Of a stretch of 64,000 nt of DNA, positions 1-7,382 are shown one piece after another (the first letter of the stretch is position 1; each line of letters opens with the position of its first letter). The notes beneath the pieces are model-generated. The model was not told the DNA's origin. It worked only from the letters and a program-made list of their open reading frames with translations, and did no database searches. The position numbers and the translations under genes were made by a program. Source of the stretch: CADEDH01 sp041394285 (GTDB lineage Bacteria; Actinomycetota; Acidimicrobiia; Acidimicrobiales; SZUA-35); NCBI GenBank assembly GCA_041394285.1, contig JAWKIL010000011.1, positions 1 through 64,000 of the forward strand, read 5' to 3'.

Positions 1-113
1 AGCAGCCGAGGCGTCCCCGGAACACCTTAACCGCGTCGACCGGCACTGGCTTCGGTGGGGTGCCCTTCATATGAAGTGAGTGGTGAGTTCGAGCAACCGT
101 CGTGGCGGATAAG

Positions 114-127
114 TATAGTTCGCTATA
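114..127. promoter_or_regulatory. Inverted repeat, possible operator upstream of the flavoprotein gene
   Basis: TATAG, four bases, then CTATA form an inverted repeat in a locally AT-rich stretch about 40 bases before the preferred ATG of the first gene. MarR and TetR family operators often look like this, but no regulator gene is visible beside it. Its position argues that the upstream in-frame GTG (102) is not the true start. The operator role is inference. Confidence 0.3.
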
Positions 128-164
128 TGGCTCGTTGGGGAACAGAGCCCTGCTGGGAGGAACG

Positions 165-1289
165 ATGAACAAGTGGGATGACCTCTGCGCGACCATTGGC
201 GGGCATCGCGAGCAGGCAGAGGACACGGCTCGGCTCGCTCCAGAGGTGCTCAAGGCAGCAGGGGATGTCGGCCTGTGGCGCTTGTGTGCTCCGCTCGACG
301 TGAACGGTCTTGAAATGCCGATCCCGGAGCAATTAGCTGTTTACGAGAAGATCGGCGCCGCCGATCCAACGGTCGGCTGGCATGGGTTGAACACCTCAGC
401 CACCGGTCTGGTTGCAGCATGGCTCCCAGAGCCTGATCGGAGGGATGTCTTTATGGTCGGTGATCGGCCATGTGGTTTGGGGTTCTCTCCGAGCGCGGCA
501 ACGGTGATGCCGGGCGCCAATGGCGAGTACACCCTTGACGGCCGGTGGCCTTTTATGACTGGTAGTGCTGACGCGGCGTGGTGCACCGTGATCGCTCGGT
601 ACGAGGGGGCGGAAGGTGGCCCACCGGTGCGACGGGTGGTGGTGCCGGCTCAGGACCTGGAGATCGAGTTGACGTGGGATCGGGCATCGGGGATGCGGGG
701 CACCGGTAGCCACGCGGTCAAGGCGCACGGGGTAAAGGTACCGTCCGGTCGCGTCATCAATCCCTCCGATCCGCCTCTGATCGATCGACCACTATTTCGC
801 TGGCCGAGCTCCTCAGCCCTCTGGGGTCTGGCCGCGTCATTGACTGTCGGGATCCTGCGGTCTGCCGTTGTTAGCGCGATCGAACTGAATTCGGGGAAGT
901 TCTCTAGTGTGGATGGGCACGCACACTTCGCTGAACCGCGGCCTCTGGCAGCGATCGGGAATGCGACGGCTGCGGTCGATGCAATGTCGGCCGGACTGCG
1001 GACGCTCGCTGACGACATGTGGGAGTCCTACGTTGCGGGCGAGATCCCTTCGCCGGCCCTACGTGCTCACTGGTGGTCCTTGATCTTCTACTCATTCGAC
1101 TTGTCTTGCGAGCATGTAAGTAGACTCTATTCGTCGAGCACCAGTGCGGTTTATGCGAACCGCAACCGTCTAGACAGGGCACTGCGCGACATTCACGCAA
1201 TTAGCGTAGCCTTCGAGTCCTTTCAGGGTCTGCGAAGGGCAGCAAGCAAGGTCCTTATGGGGCAAGAGGCCGACCATCCAACCTTTTAG
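165..1289 (+). CDS. Acyl-CoA dehydrogenase-fold flavoprotein (HsaA/flavin monooxygenase-like)
   Basis: About 374 residues with the acyl-CoA dehydrogenase layout: an N-terminal helical domain, a beta domain containing 'WPFMTGSADAAWC' and a late helical domain. The sequence resembles the type-2 branch that includes flavin-dependent monooxygenases such as HsaA and other two-component hydroxylases, rather than classic beta-oxidation enzymes; the substrate cannot be read from sequence. ATG 165 is preferred over the in-frame GTG at 102 because a GGGAGGA ribosome site lies just before it. Codon use is visibly less GC-rich than the genes after 6.9 kb. No reductase partner is visible nearby, so a monooxygenase role would need a flavin reductase encoded elsewhere. 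Confidence 0.75.
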   Translation: MNKWDDLCATIGGHREQAEDTARLAPEVLKAAGDVGLWRLCAPLDVNGLEMPIPEQLAVYEKIGAADPTVGWHGLNTSATGLVAAWLPEPDRRDVFMVGDRPCGLGFSPSAATVMPGANGEYTLDGRWPFMTGSADAAWCTVIARYEGAEGGPPVRRVVVPAQDLEIELTWDRASGMRGTGSHAVKAHGVKVPSGRVINPSDPPLIDRPLFRWPSSSALWGLAASLTVGILRSAVVSAIELNSGKFSSVDGHAHFAEPRPLAAIGNATAAVDAMSAGLRTLADDMWESYVAGEIPSPALRAHWWSLIFYSFDLSCEHVSRLYSSSTSAVYANRNRLDRALRDIHAISVAFESFQGLRRAASKVLMGQEADHPTF

Positions 1290-1613
1290 GATACACCGTC
1301 CATCTACCCGAATAACCGATGCGTTTGGCGATGTCCTAGACCCTGGCGCCGCTTTCGAGGATGGCGGCACAAATGATAGTCGACCCAACAGGCATGATCC
1401 TGCCTGCAGAGGCGAATCCACGATTCTTCGGCGTGAGCCCATCTTTCCGATTGAGTGGCCGGCCGAAATTGCGCGCGCATATCCTCACAAGTCGGGCACT
1501 CGGGAGCGCTCAGGCTCCGCCAGACGGCGATACCGTGCGGCTGCCGCCGTCGATACCGAGCGGGCAGGCCAGGCCGGTTAGCGCGCTGCATGATGGTGCC
1601 CGGGTGCAGTCCA
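1290..1613. other. Gap without a recognisable gene
   Basis: This 324-base stretch separates the flavoprotein gene from a convergent lipoprotein gene. All frames give short, low-quality translations. On the minus strand a fragment near 1300-1390 loosely recalls a helix-turn-helix ('DIAKRIGYSGRWT') but is preceded in frame by a stop. Nothing can be assigned; it may be decayed coding DNA. Confidence 0.4.
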
Positions 1614-2129
1614 TCATTGGTCGACCTGGAGCCACACATCACCGCTGGTGTCTTCTCGCTCGAGATGGAGATGCCAACAGCCGGGCTGGTCGAAGCGATA
1701 GCCGCTTCCCCATTCATCACCGGGCCGATCGTAGGTCGATCCGCCGTGACGCTCGGGCCCAAAGGTGAGCGGTGCGACATCGCCAGTCGGGCCGGTGACA
1801 GTGATCGAAAGCTCACCTGAACCAGTCATCCGCCAAACGATCTTGACCTCCTGCCCCACCACAATGGAAGACATGAGTCCGTAGATCTCAGCCGAGTCGG
1901 ACGTCCCGCGGACCTCGAACGCTCGGACCGGGGATGGAGGCTGGCACCCGGCTTGGCCAAGGGCGGCGTTGCTGAAAGTCCCTGGCACCGTGGTGGAGCC
2001 TGTGCTGGAACTGATCTCTGCGGACGCCGTGGCAGGTGACGACATGCCGGATGGGGAGGCTGGGCCGGTGGAGGTGCACGCGCTTGCCGCCGTTAACGTG
2101 ACGGCGATCAAGCGGATCCCCCTGCGCAT
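1614..2129 (-). CDS. Small predicted lipoprotein of unknown function
   Basis: 171 residues. The start MRRGIRLIAV..ASAC shows a basic n-region, a short hydrophobic stretch and a lipobox ending in Cys18, so export and lipid anchoring outside the cell are expected. A Ser/Thr/Pro-rich linker follows to about residue 50. The rest looks like a compact beta domain with two cysteines ('GCQPP' and 'QPGCWHLHLE') that could form a disulfide. I do not recognise a named family. The ATG lacks a strong ribosome site. Confidence 0.6.
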   Translation of the reverse strand: MRRGIRLIAVTLTAASACTSTGPASPSGMSSPATASAEISSSTGSTTVPGTFSNAALGQAGCQPPSPVRAFEVRGTSDSAEIYGLMSSIVVGQEVKIVWRMTGSGELSITVTGPTGDVAPLTFGPERHGGSTYDRPGDEWGSGYRFDQPGCWHLHLEREDTSGDVWLQVDQ

Positions 2130-2253
2130 ACCCCGATGATGCCACGTTCAGAGCCCGCCCGTCGGCAGCTCCCTCGACCGGTCATTATCGCACGCCCCAC
2201 CGCTGATGAACGCCGGTTCACGCGCTCTCGTCGTTGGCGCTTTCGAGGCGGGC

Positions 2254-3282
2254 CTACTGCGGTGTTTGGCAGTTTGGCTGGTTGAGGAGCCATGTGGCTG
2301 CGTCGGTGTCGGGGGTGTCGGTGGTGATGTCTGGTGGGATTGGCCCCTCATGGGCTACCCCTTCGTTGTCGATGCCGATCGCCACGGTGAGGTTGACGGC
2401 TGAACCGTCAGTGAACTCGAACACCGAGTTTCCCGTCGGTATCCCGGCGGTCGGCCGCCCGAGGGAGACGACGTTGCCTCGGCCCCGCATCGCCATGACG
2501 ACCCCTTCGCCTGCGCTGGCCGTCGACGGGCCTTGGAGCACGGCGATCGGGAGATCAGGTGTGAACCGGGCGGTCGAGGCTGGTTGGGCGAGGATCGTTC
2601 CGTCCTCGGCTATGAGAGAGCCGGTCGAGGTGATGTCGTAAGTGTCGGTGTCACCGTTTCGGTGTCGGTAGCTCACGGCGGGGCCGGGTCCGACAAGAGG
2701 TCCGATGGCGACCAGCATGGCAAAGAGGTTCCCGCCGTTGTCGCCACGAAGGTCGAGGACCCACCCGCAGGCGTCGCCGGTGAGGACCTCGTGCGCCTCA
2801 GCTACGTAGCCCTGGTCGGTGTCGGTGTCCTCGGGACCGGTTGCCAGGCCAGGAAGTCGAAGCCGGCCGACGCCCTGGTCGTCGACCTCGCCTGTGGGCG
2901 GCAGATAGAGGCCATTCGCAGTCGGGCCGCGTTCAGATGGTGTGAAGAAGCTGCTGTGCTCATCGCCCAGGGCGACCAGGAGACGGCGGACGAACTCGTG
3001 GCGTTCGTCGCTCCCAATGTCTCGGCCTTCGAGCTGGCTGGCCTCCGATCGCCAGGTCGGCTCGTCGATCCGGTCGGCGTAGTAGGCCTCGGCCAGCACG
3101 GTGCCGAGAACTTCGTCAAAGTACGACGCCGGAGCAGCGGCGCTGGCTTCAGCGCTGTTCGGGCCGCCCTCTTGCTGAGGGGACGAACACGAGGACACGG
3201 CTCCCAGAGCGAGGGCCAGGACGATCCCCCGCACCCTACGTGCTTTCCTATGCTCGCGAGCCACAACCAGATCAGACCACAC
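2254..3282 (-). CDS. S41-family peptidase-like lipoprotein
   Basis: 342 residues. Begins with a basic segment, a hydrophobic stretch and the lipobox 'AVSSC', so it is probably an exported lipoprotein. The core matches the C-terminal-processing/tricorn-core peptidase fold (S41): 'GWVLDLRGDNGGNL' corresponds to the conserved substrate strand, 'GPSTASAGEGVVMAM' carries the probable nucleophile Ser, and 'GRPTAGIPTG' plus 'GPIPPDI' follow in family order. The Lys that completes the Ser-Lys dyad in Prc-type enzymes is not evident, so a tricorn-like mechanism or loss of activity is possible. No PDZ domain is seen. Start uncertain: GTG codons at 3282, 3264 and 3234 are all in frame. Confidence 0.75.
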   Translation of the reverse strand: MWSDLVVAREHRKARRVRGIVLALALGAVSSCSSPQQEGGPNSAEASAAAPASYFDEVLGTVLAEAYYADRIDEPTWRSEASQLEGRDIGSDERHEFVRRLLVALGDEHSSFFTPSERGPTANGLYLPPTGEVDDQGVGRLRLPGLATGPEDTDTDQGYVAEAHEVLTGDACGWVLDLRGDNGGNLFAMLVAIGPLVGPGPAVSYRHRNGDTDTYDITSTGSLIAEDGTILAQPASTARFTPDLPIAVLQGPSTASAGEGVVMAMRGRGNVVSLGRPTAGIPTGNSVFEFTDGSAVNLTVAIGIDNEGVAHEGPIPPDITTDTPDTDAATWLLNQPNCQTPQ

Positions 3283-3454
3283 CGCCTCCCGCGACCGATG
3301 ATCAAGAGCTGCGGCCGCTGGCCCGCCGGGTGATAGCCGACTTCGCCATTTCCGCGCGGTGCACCTCAGCGGTATCGCCGGATGGCGCGTGGGTTCGCGG
3401 TGCTCGGTCGAGTGTCGTTATGCACGGGTCGGACCCTCGATCGGGATCGTTCCG

Positions 3455-4342
3455 TCAGGCCATGTGGTGAACGGCGTCGAGCTTGATGGGGTTCCGGATC
3501 CAGCGAATCTTGGCGGCGTTTCCGTCTTCACCGGGTTCGACGAAGACGGCACCGACGATTTCGCCGGCGCCGCTGGTGACGAGTGCTGCGGGGCCGCCGT
3601 TGAGACTGACAGACGTGACGTGGCCCCCGTCGCCGAGACGGCCCATGACGAAGGAAAGGAAGCGGGCGATCCGGTCGGCTCCGCGGATCGGGTGTCGTGC
3701 AGCGGTCTTGATCGTCGCTCCGCCGTCGACGATGAGTTCGGCGTCCTCGGTCAGCATCGACAGAAAGCCGTCCATGTCGCCGCCTTCACAGGCGTCGAGA
3801 AACCGACGTAGGACCTCGTCTCGCTGGGCCATGTCCGGATCGGAGCGAGGTCGCTCGGCTGCGATTCGCCGTCGCGCCCTGCTGAGAAGTTGTCGGCACG
3901 ACGCGTCGGTGCGGCCGAGCATGTCGGCGATCTCGCTGTGCGGGTAAGCGAACACGTCGTGGAGGAGGAGCACGGCTCGCTCCTCGGGCTTCAAGGTCTC
4001 CAGGACGATGAGGAAGGCCATCGACAGGTTGTCGGCCAGTTCGGCGGCGGCCGCCGCGTCGGGTGCCGGGTCCGCAGCGATCGGCTCGGGGAGCCACGGA
4101 CCCACGTAGGACTCGCGCCGCACCCGGGCCGAACGCTGGTGGTCGATCGCCAGACGGGTGGTGATCGTGGTGAGGTAGGCAGCCGGCGATTCGATGCCAT
4201 CGAGGCCGGCCTGATGTGCACGCAACAGGGCGTCTTGGACGATGTCTTCGGCGTCGCTGAGCGACCCGGTCATCCGGTAGGCAAGACCGATCAGTCGCGG
4301 CCGTTGACCCTTGGCGACCTGGTCGAAATCTGCTCGGTCCAC
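3455..4342 (-). CDS. ECF41-group RNA polymerase sigma factor with SnoaL-like C-terminal domain
   Basis: 295 residues. Sigma region 2 lies at about 10-75 ('LIGLAYRMTGSLSDAEDIVQD'-type) and region 4 at about 105-160. A fused SnoaL/NTF2-like domain runs from about 170 to the end. The three ECF41 signatures are all present, two in variant form: WLPEP (83-87), DGGAT (206-210, family DGGGK) and NPIKL (284-288, family NPDKL). In this group the C-terminal domain replaces a separate anti-sigma factor and modulates activity. It is 12 bases downstream of the AhpD-like gene, same strand, and the classical ECF41 partners flank it. The operon promoter at 4850-4876 fits the ECF41 consensus, which implies autoregulation. 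Confidence 0.93.
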   Translation of the reverse strand: MDRADFDQVAKGQRPRLIGLAYRMTGSLSDAEDIVQDALLRAHQAGLDGIESPAAYLTTITTRLAIDHQRSARVRRESYVGPWLPEPIAADPAPDAAAAAELADNLSMAFLIVLETLKPEERAVLLLHDVFAYPHSEIADMLGRTDASCRQLLSRARRRIAAERPRSDPDMAQRDEVLRRFLDACEGGDMDGFLSMLTEDAELIVDGGATIKTAARHPIRGADRIARFLSFVMGRLGDGGHVTSVSLNGGPAALVTSGAGEIVGAVFVEPGEDGNAAKIRWIRNPIKLDAVHHMA

Positions 4343-4354
4343 GGCCGCGAACCC

Positions 4355-4807
4355 TCAGCTGTGCGTTAGAGCGCTGGGTGGGGCGAGTTGGAACGTGACG
4401 CCGAACCGGTTCCACATGTTGATCAGACCGATGCTCGCCACGAGATAGACGAGTTCGTGATCATCGAAGTGGGCGCGGGCCGCCTCGAACACGTCGTCGG
4501 GGACGCCGTGTTCCCCGAACCGGGTTGCGGCGTCGGTCAACCCGAGGGCGGCGCGCTCTTTGTCGGTGAACAGCGGGTGCTCCCACCATGCCGAGAGGCC
4601 GAACAGGCGGGCTGTGGATTCGCCGGCCTTCAGCGCGTCGTTCGAGTGGATGTCGACGCAGTGCCCGCAGCCGTTGATCATCGAGGCCCGCAGCTTCACC
4701 AGCTCGAAGAGCACGGGGTCGATGTTCTCAGAGATGTGTTTGGCGAGCGCGAACATCGGCTTCTGCAGCCCGGGGGCCGTCGTGTGGGGATTCATTCGCT
4801 CGAACAT
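4355..4807 (-). CDS. AhpD-like / carboxymuconolactone decarboxylase family protein
   Basis: 150 residues. Contains the AhpD-type redox centre 'NGCGHCVDIHSND' (Cys-x-x-Cys followed by His), as in alkylhydroperoxidase AhpD and the CMD proteins found next to ECF41 sigma factors. Likely a cytosolic thiol peroxidase or disulfide reductase; the substrate is unknown. ATG 4807 is chosen because it has a GAAAGGAA ribosome site; the reading frame is open further upstream, but that part overlaps the promoter and has no family similarity. First gene of a two-gene operon with the sigma factor, and divergent from the epimerase-like gene at 5072. Confidence 0.88.
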   Translation of the reverse strand: MFERMNPHTTAPGLQKPMFALAKHISENIDPVLFELVKLRASMINGCGHCVDIHSNDALKAGESTARLFGLSAWWEHPLFTDKERAALGLTDAATRFGEHGVPDDVFEAARAHFDDHELVYLVASIGLINMWNRFGVTFQLAPPSALTHS

Positions 4808-4849
4808 CGAGTTCCTTTCGTCGGTGCGTCGAAGTGATGCACCCAACCT

Positions 4850-4876
4850 GACGGAACACGACGACGTTACGTGACA
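4850..4876 (-). promoter_or_regulatory. ECF41-type promoter driving the AhpD-sigma operon
   Basis: On the minus strand TGTCACG (4876-4870), exactly 16 bases, then CGTC (4853-4850). The published ECF41 consensus as I recall it is TGTCACA-N16-CGTC, so only the last base of the -35 element differs. The start codon at 4807 would lie about 35 bases downstream of the predicted transcription start, and the ribosome site falls between them. Confidence 0.85.
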
Positions 4877-5003
4877 GCATCGCCCAACTCGCCGGGAAGC
4901 CCGACCGTTGGACAGGGACGTCTGCCGACTCGTACGCGACACCCGGACGAAGTCGTAGGAGGTGGATGTCTGGGCATCGTCGCGCACGCGTCTGGCTTCG
5001 ACT

Positions 5004-5030
5004 TGTCACGTGCGGACCCGCTGTTCCGTC
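5004..5030 (+). promoter_or_regulatory. ECF41-type promoter driving the epimerase-like gene
   Basis: TGTCACG (5004-5010), 16 bases (5011-5026), CGTC (5027-5030): the same -35, spacer length and -10 as the divergent promoter at 4850-4876. The spacers also share the end 'TGTTC' before CGTC. The ATG at 5072 lies about 35 bases after the predicted transcription start. Confidence 0.85.
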
Positions 5031-5071
5031 AGATGTAGTTGAACAGTCACTTCCGACAGGAGCCACCCCAC

Positions 5072-5842
5072 ATGAACACCGCACCGACAGTCACGAAGAC
5101 CGTCACCGTGATCGGCTCGACCGGTCTCATCGGAACCCAACTCGTGCAGCAGCTGTCCGCCGATCGACACCAAGTCGTCGAAGTCTCCCAGTCGACTCGC
5201 GCTGACGTCTTCACCGGCGAGGGCCTCGACGACGCGTTGAAAGGTTCCGACGTCGTGATCGACGTCGTGAACTCGGCCACTCCCGACGATTCCTCCGAAG
5301 CCTTCTTCAAGCAGGCCTCGGCGAACCTTGCCGCCGCGGCAGCGGCGGCCGATGTCGGACACTACGTCGTTCTGTCGATCGTCGGCGCTGACCGACTCGC
5401 TCCGATCGCTGGGTACATGCGAGGCAAGATCGCTCAGGAAGATGCCGCGGCTACGTCCGGGTTGCCCTGGACAGTCGTGCGCTCCACGCAGTTCCACGAA
5501 CTCGCCGAAAGCATCGCCGAGTCGCTCATCGCCGACGACGAAGTTCGAGTCCCGATCGCCGCGATCCAAACGATTGCGTCATCGGAGCTTGCCCACATCC
5601 TGACTAATGTCGCGATCGGAACGCCTCTCAACACCATCCACGAAGTCGGAGGACCCAAACGAATGACCTTTGCAGATATGGTCCGCACGGTTCTGGCCCA
5701 TCAGCATCGCGACCTCCGCATCGTCGAGGACCCGGCAGCGGGCTACTTCGGACTTCCCATCGAGCAGCACACGCTCGTCCCCTCCGAGGATGCACAGCGC
5801 GGTACCACACCCCTCGCCGACTGGCTGGTCCGGCAGCCCTGA
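5072..5842 (+). CDS. NAD(P)-binding epimerase-like oxidoreductase of the ECF41 module
   Basis: 256 residues. Atypical/extended SDR fold with the dinucleotide motif GSTGLIG near residues 15-21 and a 'GHYVVLSIVGAD' strand, similar to NmrA/YbjT-like proteins. The usual SDR Tyr-x-x-x-Lys is not clear ('YMRGK' is the nearest), so it may bind NAD(P) without standard catalysis. ECF41 neighbourhoods typically pair the sigma factor with a carboxymuconolactone decarboxylase, an oxidoreductase or an epimerase, which this matches. ATG 5072 has an ACAGGAG ribosome site and sits downstream of an ECF41-type promoter. Confidence 0.85.
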   Translation: MNTAPTVTKTVTVIGSTGLIGTQLVQQLSADRHQVVEVSQSTRADVFTGEGLDDALKGSDVVIDVVNSATPDDSSEAFFKQASANLAAAAAAADVGHYVVLSIVGADRLAPIAGYMRGKIAQEDAAATSGLPWTVVRSTQFHELAESIAESLIADDEVRVPIAAIQTIASSELAHILTNVAIGTPLNTIHEVGGPKRMTFADMVRTVLAHQHRDLRIVEDPAAGYFGLPIEQHTLVPSEDAQRGTTPLADWLVRQP

Positions 5843-5897
5843 TCCCACCTCACCAGATCGCCCACAGCACTCTGAACTGAGCTCACCAACGGGCCGG

Positions 5898-5985
5898 GAC
5901 GGGGCGCCATATCACGCGTCGCTCGGCCTGCGTAGCGAGCGCAGCTCCGGCACAAGCGGCCCGTCCGGTATCACGCCGCCCCGTC
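5898..5985. repeat. Inverted repeat bounding an 88-base intergenic segment
   Basis: GACGGGGCG (5898-5906) and CGCCCCGTC (5977-5985) are perfect inverted copies, and a short 'TATCACGC' direct repeat lies just inside both arms. A smaller hairpin (CGCTCG/CGAGCG) sits between them. It fills the gap between the convergent epimerase-like and hypothetical genes. It could act as a bidirectional terminator or be a small mobile-element relic; there is no T-tract. Confidence 0.35.
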
Positions 5986-6322
5986 AGAGGTCGCGGACCG
6001 GGGTGGGGTAGGCAACGACGATCTGATCGGGGCGGAGTTGTCGGGCGACAAAGGCTACTGCGACGTGGGCTGAGGGGATCGGGACCTGAAGGACGACGAG
6101 GTGGTAGCAGATCTCGTCGGTGTGTTCCGTGGGTGGTAGGTGTTCCCAGTGGGTGGCGAACACGGTAAGGAGCTGGCTCGCTTCGTGCTCGGTGAAGTCG
6201 AGCGCGCCTGGGCCCCCAAGGTCGGCTTTCAAGTCTGCCCATCGCCCTGGGAACTGCTCGCTGTAGATGGCTCGCCGGCCTTCCGCCGACCCGGCGATCA
6301 GTCCGGTCCAGTCGAAGGCCAC
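5984..6322 (-). CDS. Small hypothetical protein
   Basis: 112 residues, soluble, with no motif I recognise. Composition is normal for a folded protein (Trp, Tyr, His and hydrophobic residues spread through it). It starts 4 bases after the stop of the 6326 gene on the same strand, so the two probably form an operon. The opposite strand translation is of poor quality. It lies in the less GC-rich section beside a recombinase relic, consistent with accessory DNA. Confidence 0.5.
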   Translation of the reverse strand: MAFDWTGLIAGSAEGRRAIYSEQFPGRWADLKADLGGPGALDFTEHEASQLLTVFATHWEHLPPTEHTDEICYHLVVLQVPIPSAHVAVAFVARQLRPDQIVVAYPTPVRDL

Positions 6323-6325
6323 GCC

Positions 6326-6568
6326 CTACCGGTGGAATGCGTCGTCGGACGGCGGCGGGTCGTTCAGGACCTCGACGGCGATGCGAGCCAGCTTCTGGCG
6401 GAAGGCGTCGGCCTCGGCCTCGCTCAAGTTGAGCGCCTCGACCGTGGTGTGCTGGAGGTTGCGGATCTCGGGTGCCGGCGACGAGGCCATCACGATGATC
6501 CTAGACCCGCGGCGGCTGACGTCGATGGACACGAGGCAGGCCTGATGGCCAGGTTCCTCGCCGGCCAC
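6326..6568 (-). CDS. Very small hypothetical protein
   Basis: At most 80 residues. The first ATG-like start (6568) would overlap the recombinase relic on the other strand, and the later ATG at 6490 ('MASSPAPEIRN') gives a 54-residue protein. The C-terminal half looks like one amphipathic helix rich in Ala, Glu and Leu. No family recognised. Probably co-transcribed with the gene at 5984. Confidence 0.4.
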   Translation of the reverse strand: MAGEEPGHQACLVSIDVSRRGSRIIVMASSPAPEIRNLQHTTVEALNLSEAEADAFRQKLARIAVEVLNDPPPSDDAFHR

Positions 6569-6760
6569 GGCACCGCCACCCGCAACAGCTACGCCACTGA
6601 CCTACGCACCTACGCCCACTGGTGCGCCGAGTTCGGCCCTCGCCTGTTCGAAGTCCAGCGCTCCCACCTCGAGCTGTTCGGCCGCTCGATGGAAGCCCGT
6701 GGGGGTTGATGGCATCGACGGTCGCCCGGCGGCTGTCGACGTTGGCCACGCGTGAACGAC
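6545..6760 (+). pseudogene. Remnant of a tyrosine recombinase (core-binding domain only)
   Basis: The translation from 6545 reads 'LAGHGTATRNSYATDLRTY', matching the SAM-like core-binding N-terminus of actinobacterial phage-type integrases. After 'MEARGG' the frame hits a stop at a run of five G (6700-6705), but another frame continues immediately with 'LMASTVARRLSTLAT', the next conserved piece of the same domain. After about 6760 similarity ends: the catalytic domain (Arg-His-Arg-Tyr) is absent. So this is a frameshifted, 3'-truncated gene. It sits at the border between the less GC-rich segment and the GC-rich remainder. Confidence 0.75.
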
Positions 6761-6894
6761 TCTCGCACTCGGTATCGCTCAGCCGTTGGGCGGCGGACCA
6801 TCGCAGCGTTTGGACAAACGACCCACGATCTTGTCCGGGGCAGAGCCGTGACCGGGGCCAGGTACAGGGGACCGTTTCCGCTCCGTCGGCGGCG

Positions 6895-7302
6895 CTACCC
6901 CTGCTCCGCCTTCGGCGGGCGGACCACCAGGCAGAACTCGCCGCCCTCGGGGTCCTGCATCACGATGGCCTGGAAGCCGAAGTGGCCCGGCTCGCCGTCC
7001 GTCGGCTGCCGGAGCACGGTGGCGCCCAGCTCCACCAGGCGGTCCCGGGCCCGTTGGCCGTCGGCCGGGAACAGGTCGAGGTGGACCCGGTGCTTGGCCG
7101 TCTTGCCCTCCGGCACCTTCTGCAGCGTCAGGTGGTTCATGACCCGGGGCGCGGCCGCGTCCGACAGGGTCACGGCCGTGCGCTCGTCGCCGGCCCGGCT
7201 GCGGAAGCCGAGCGCCGCCTGCCAGAAGTCGGCCATCCGGGCCACGTCGGCACAGTCCATCGTCACGCCCGAGGCGCGCAGCTCAAGTGGGTTGTCGCTC
7301 AC
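6895..7302 (-). CDS. VOC-family (glyoxalase-fold) protein
   Basis: About 135 residues from GTG 7302 (the frame is open to an upstream ATG at 7344). One vicinal-oxygen-chelate domain: 'DVARMADFWQAALGF' near the N-terminus and 'VMQDPEGGEFCLV' near the C-terminus, typical of the PhnB/glyoxalase-like small proteins in actinobacteria. Metal ligands cannot be assigned with certainty; substrate unknown. Convergent with nothing; it lies upstream of the 3' end of the CoA-transferase gene on the same strand. Confidence 0.8.
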   Translation of the reverse strand: MSDNPLELRASGVTMDCADVARMADFWQAALGFRSRAGDERTAVTLSDAAAPRVMNHLTLQKVPEGKTAKHRVHLDLFPADGQRARDRLVELGATVLRQPTDGEPGHFGFQAIVMQDPEGGEFCLVVRPPKAEQG

Positions 7303-7331
7303 CGGGTGAGTCTGGCACGCCGGTGACCCAC

Positions 7332-7382
7332 AGATCACCGTCACCCGAAGATCGCCGTCACCCGAAGATCGCCGTCACTCGA
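7332..7382. repeat. 17-bp unit tandemly repeated three times
   Basis: The unit AGATCGCCGTCACCCGA occurs three times in a row (7332-7348, 7349-7365, 7366-7382) with one substitution in the first and one in the third copy. The last copy contains the stop codon of the CoA-transferase gene. One of several short tandem duplications at gene ends in this window. Confidence 0.9.

Noticed and set aside
1304..1816. Possible transposase fragment on the minus strand
   Set aside because: No catalytic motif, stops in the only frame with a helix-turn-helix-like string, and no terminal repeats.
6500..6900. tRNA or attachment site beside the integrase relic
   Set aside because: No cloverleaf-forming sequence or flanking direct repeat could be found by eye.
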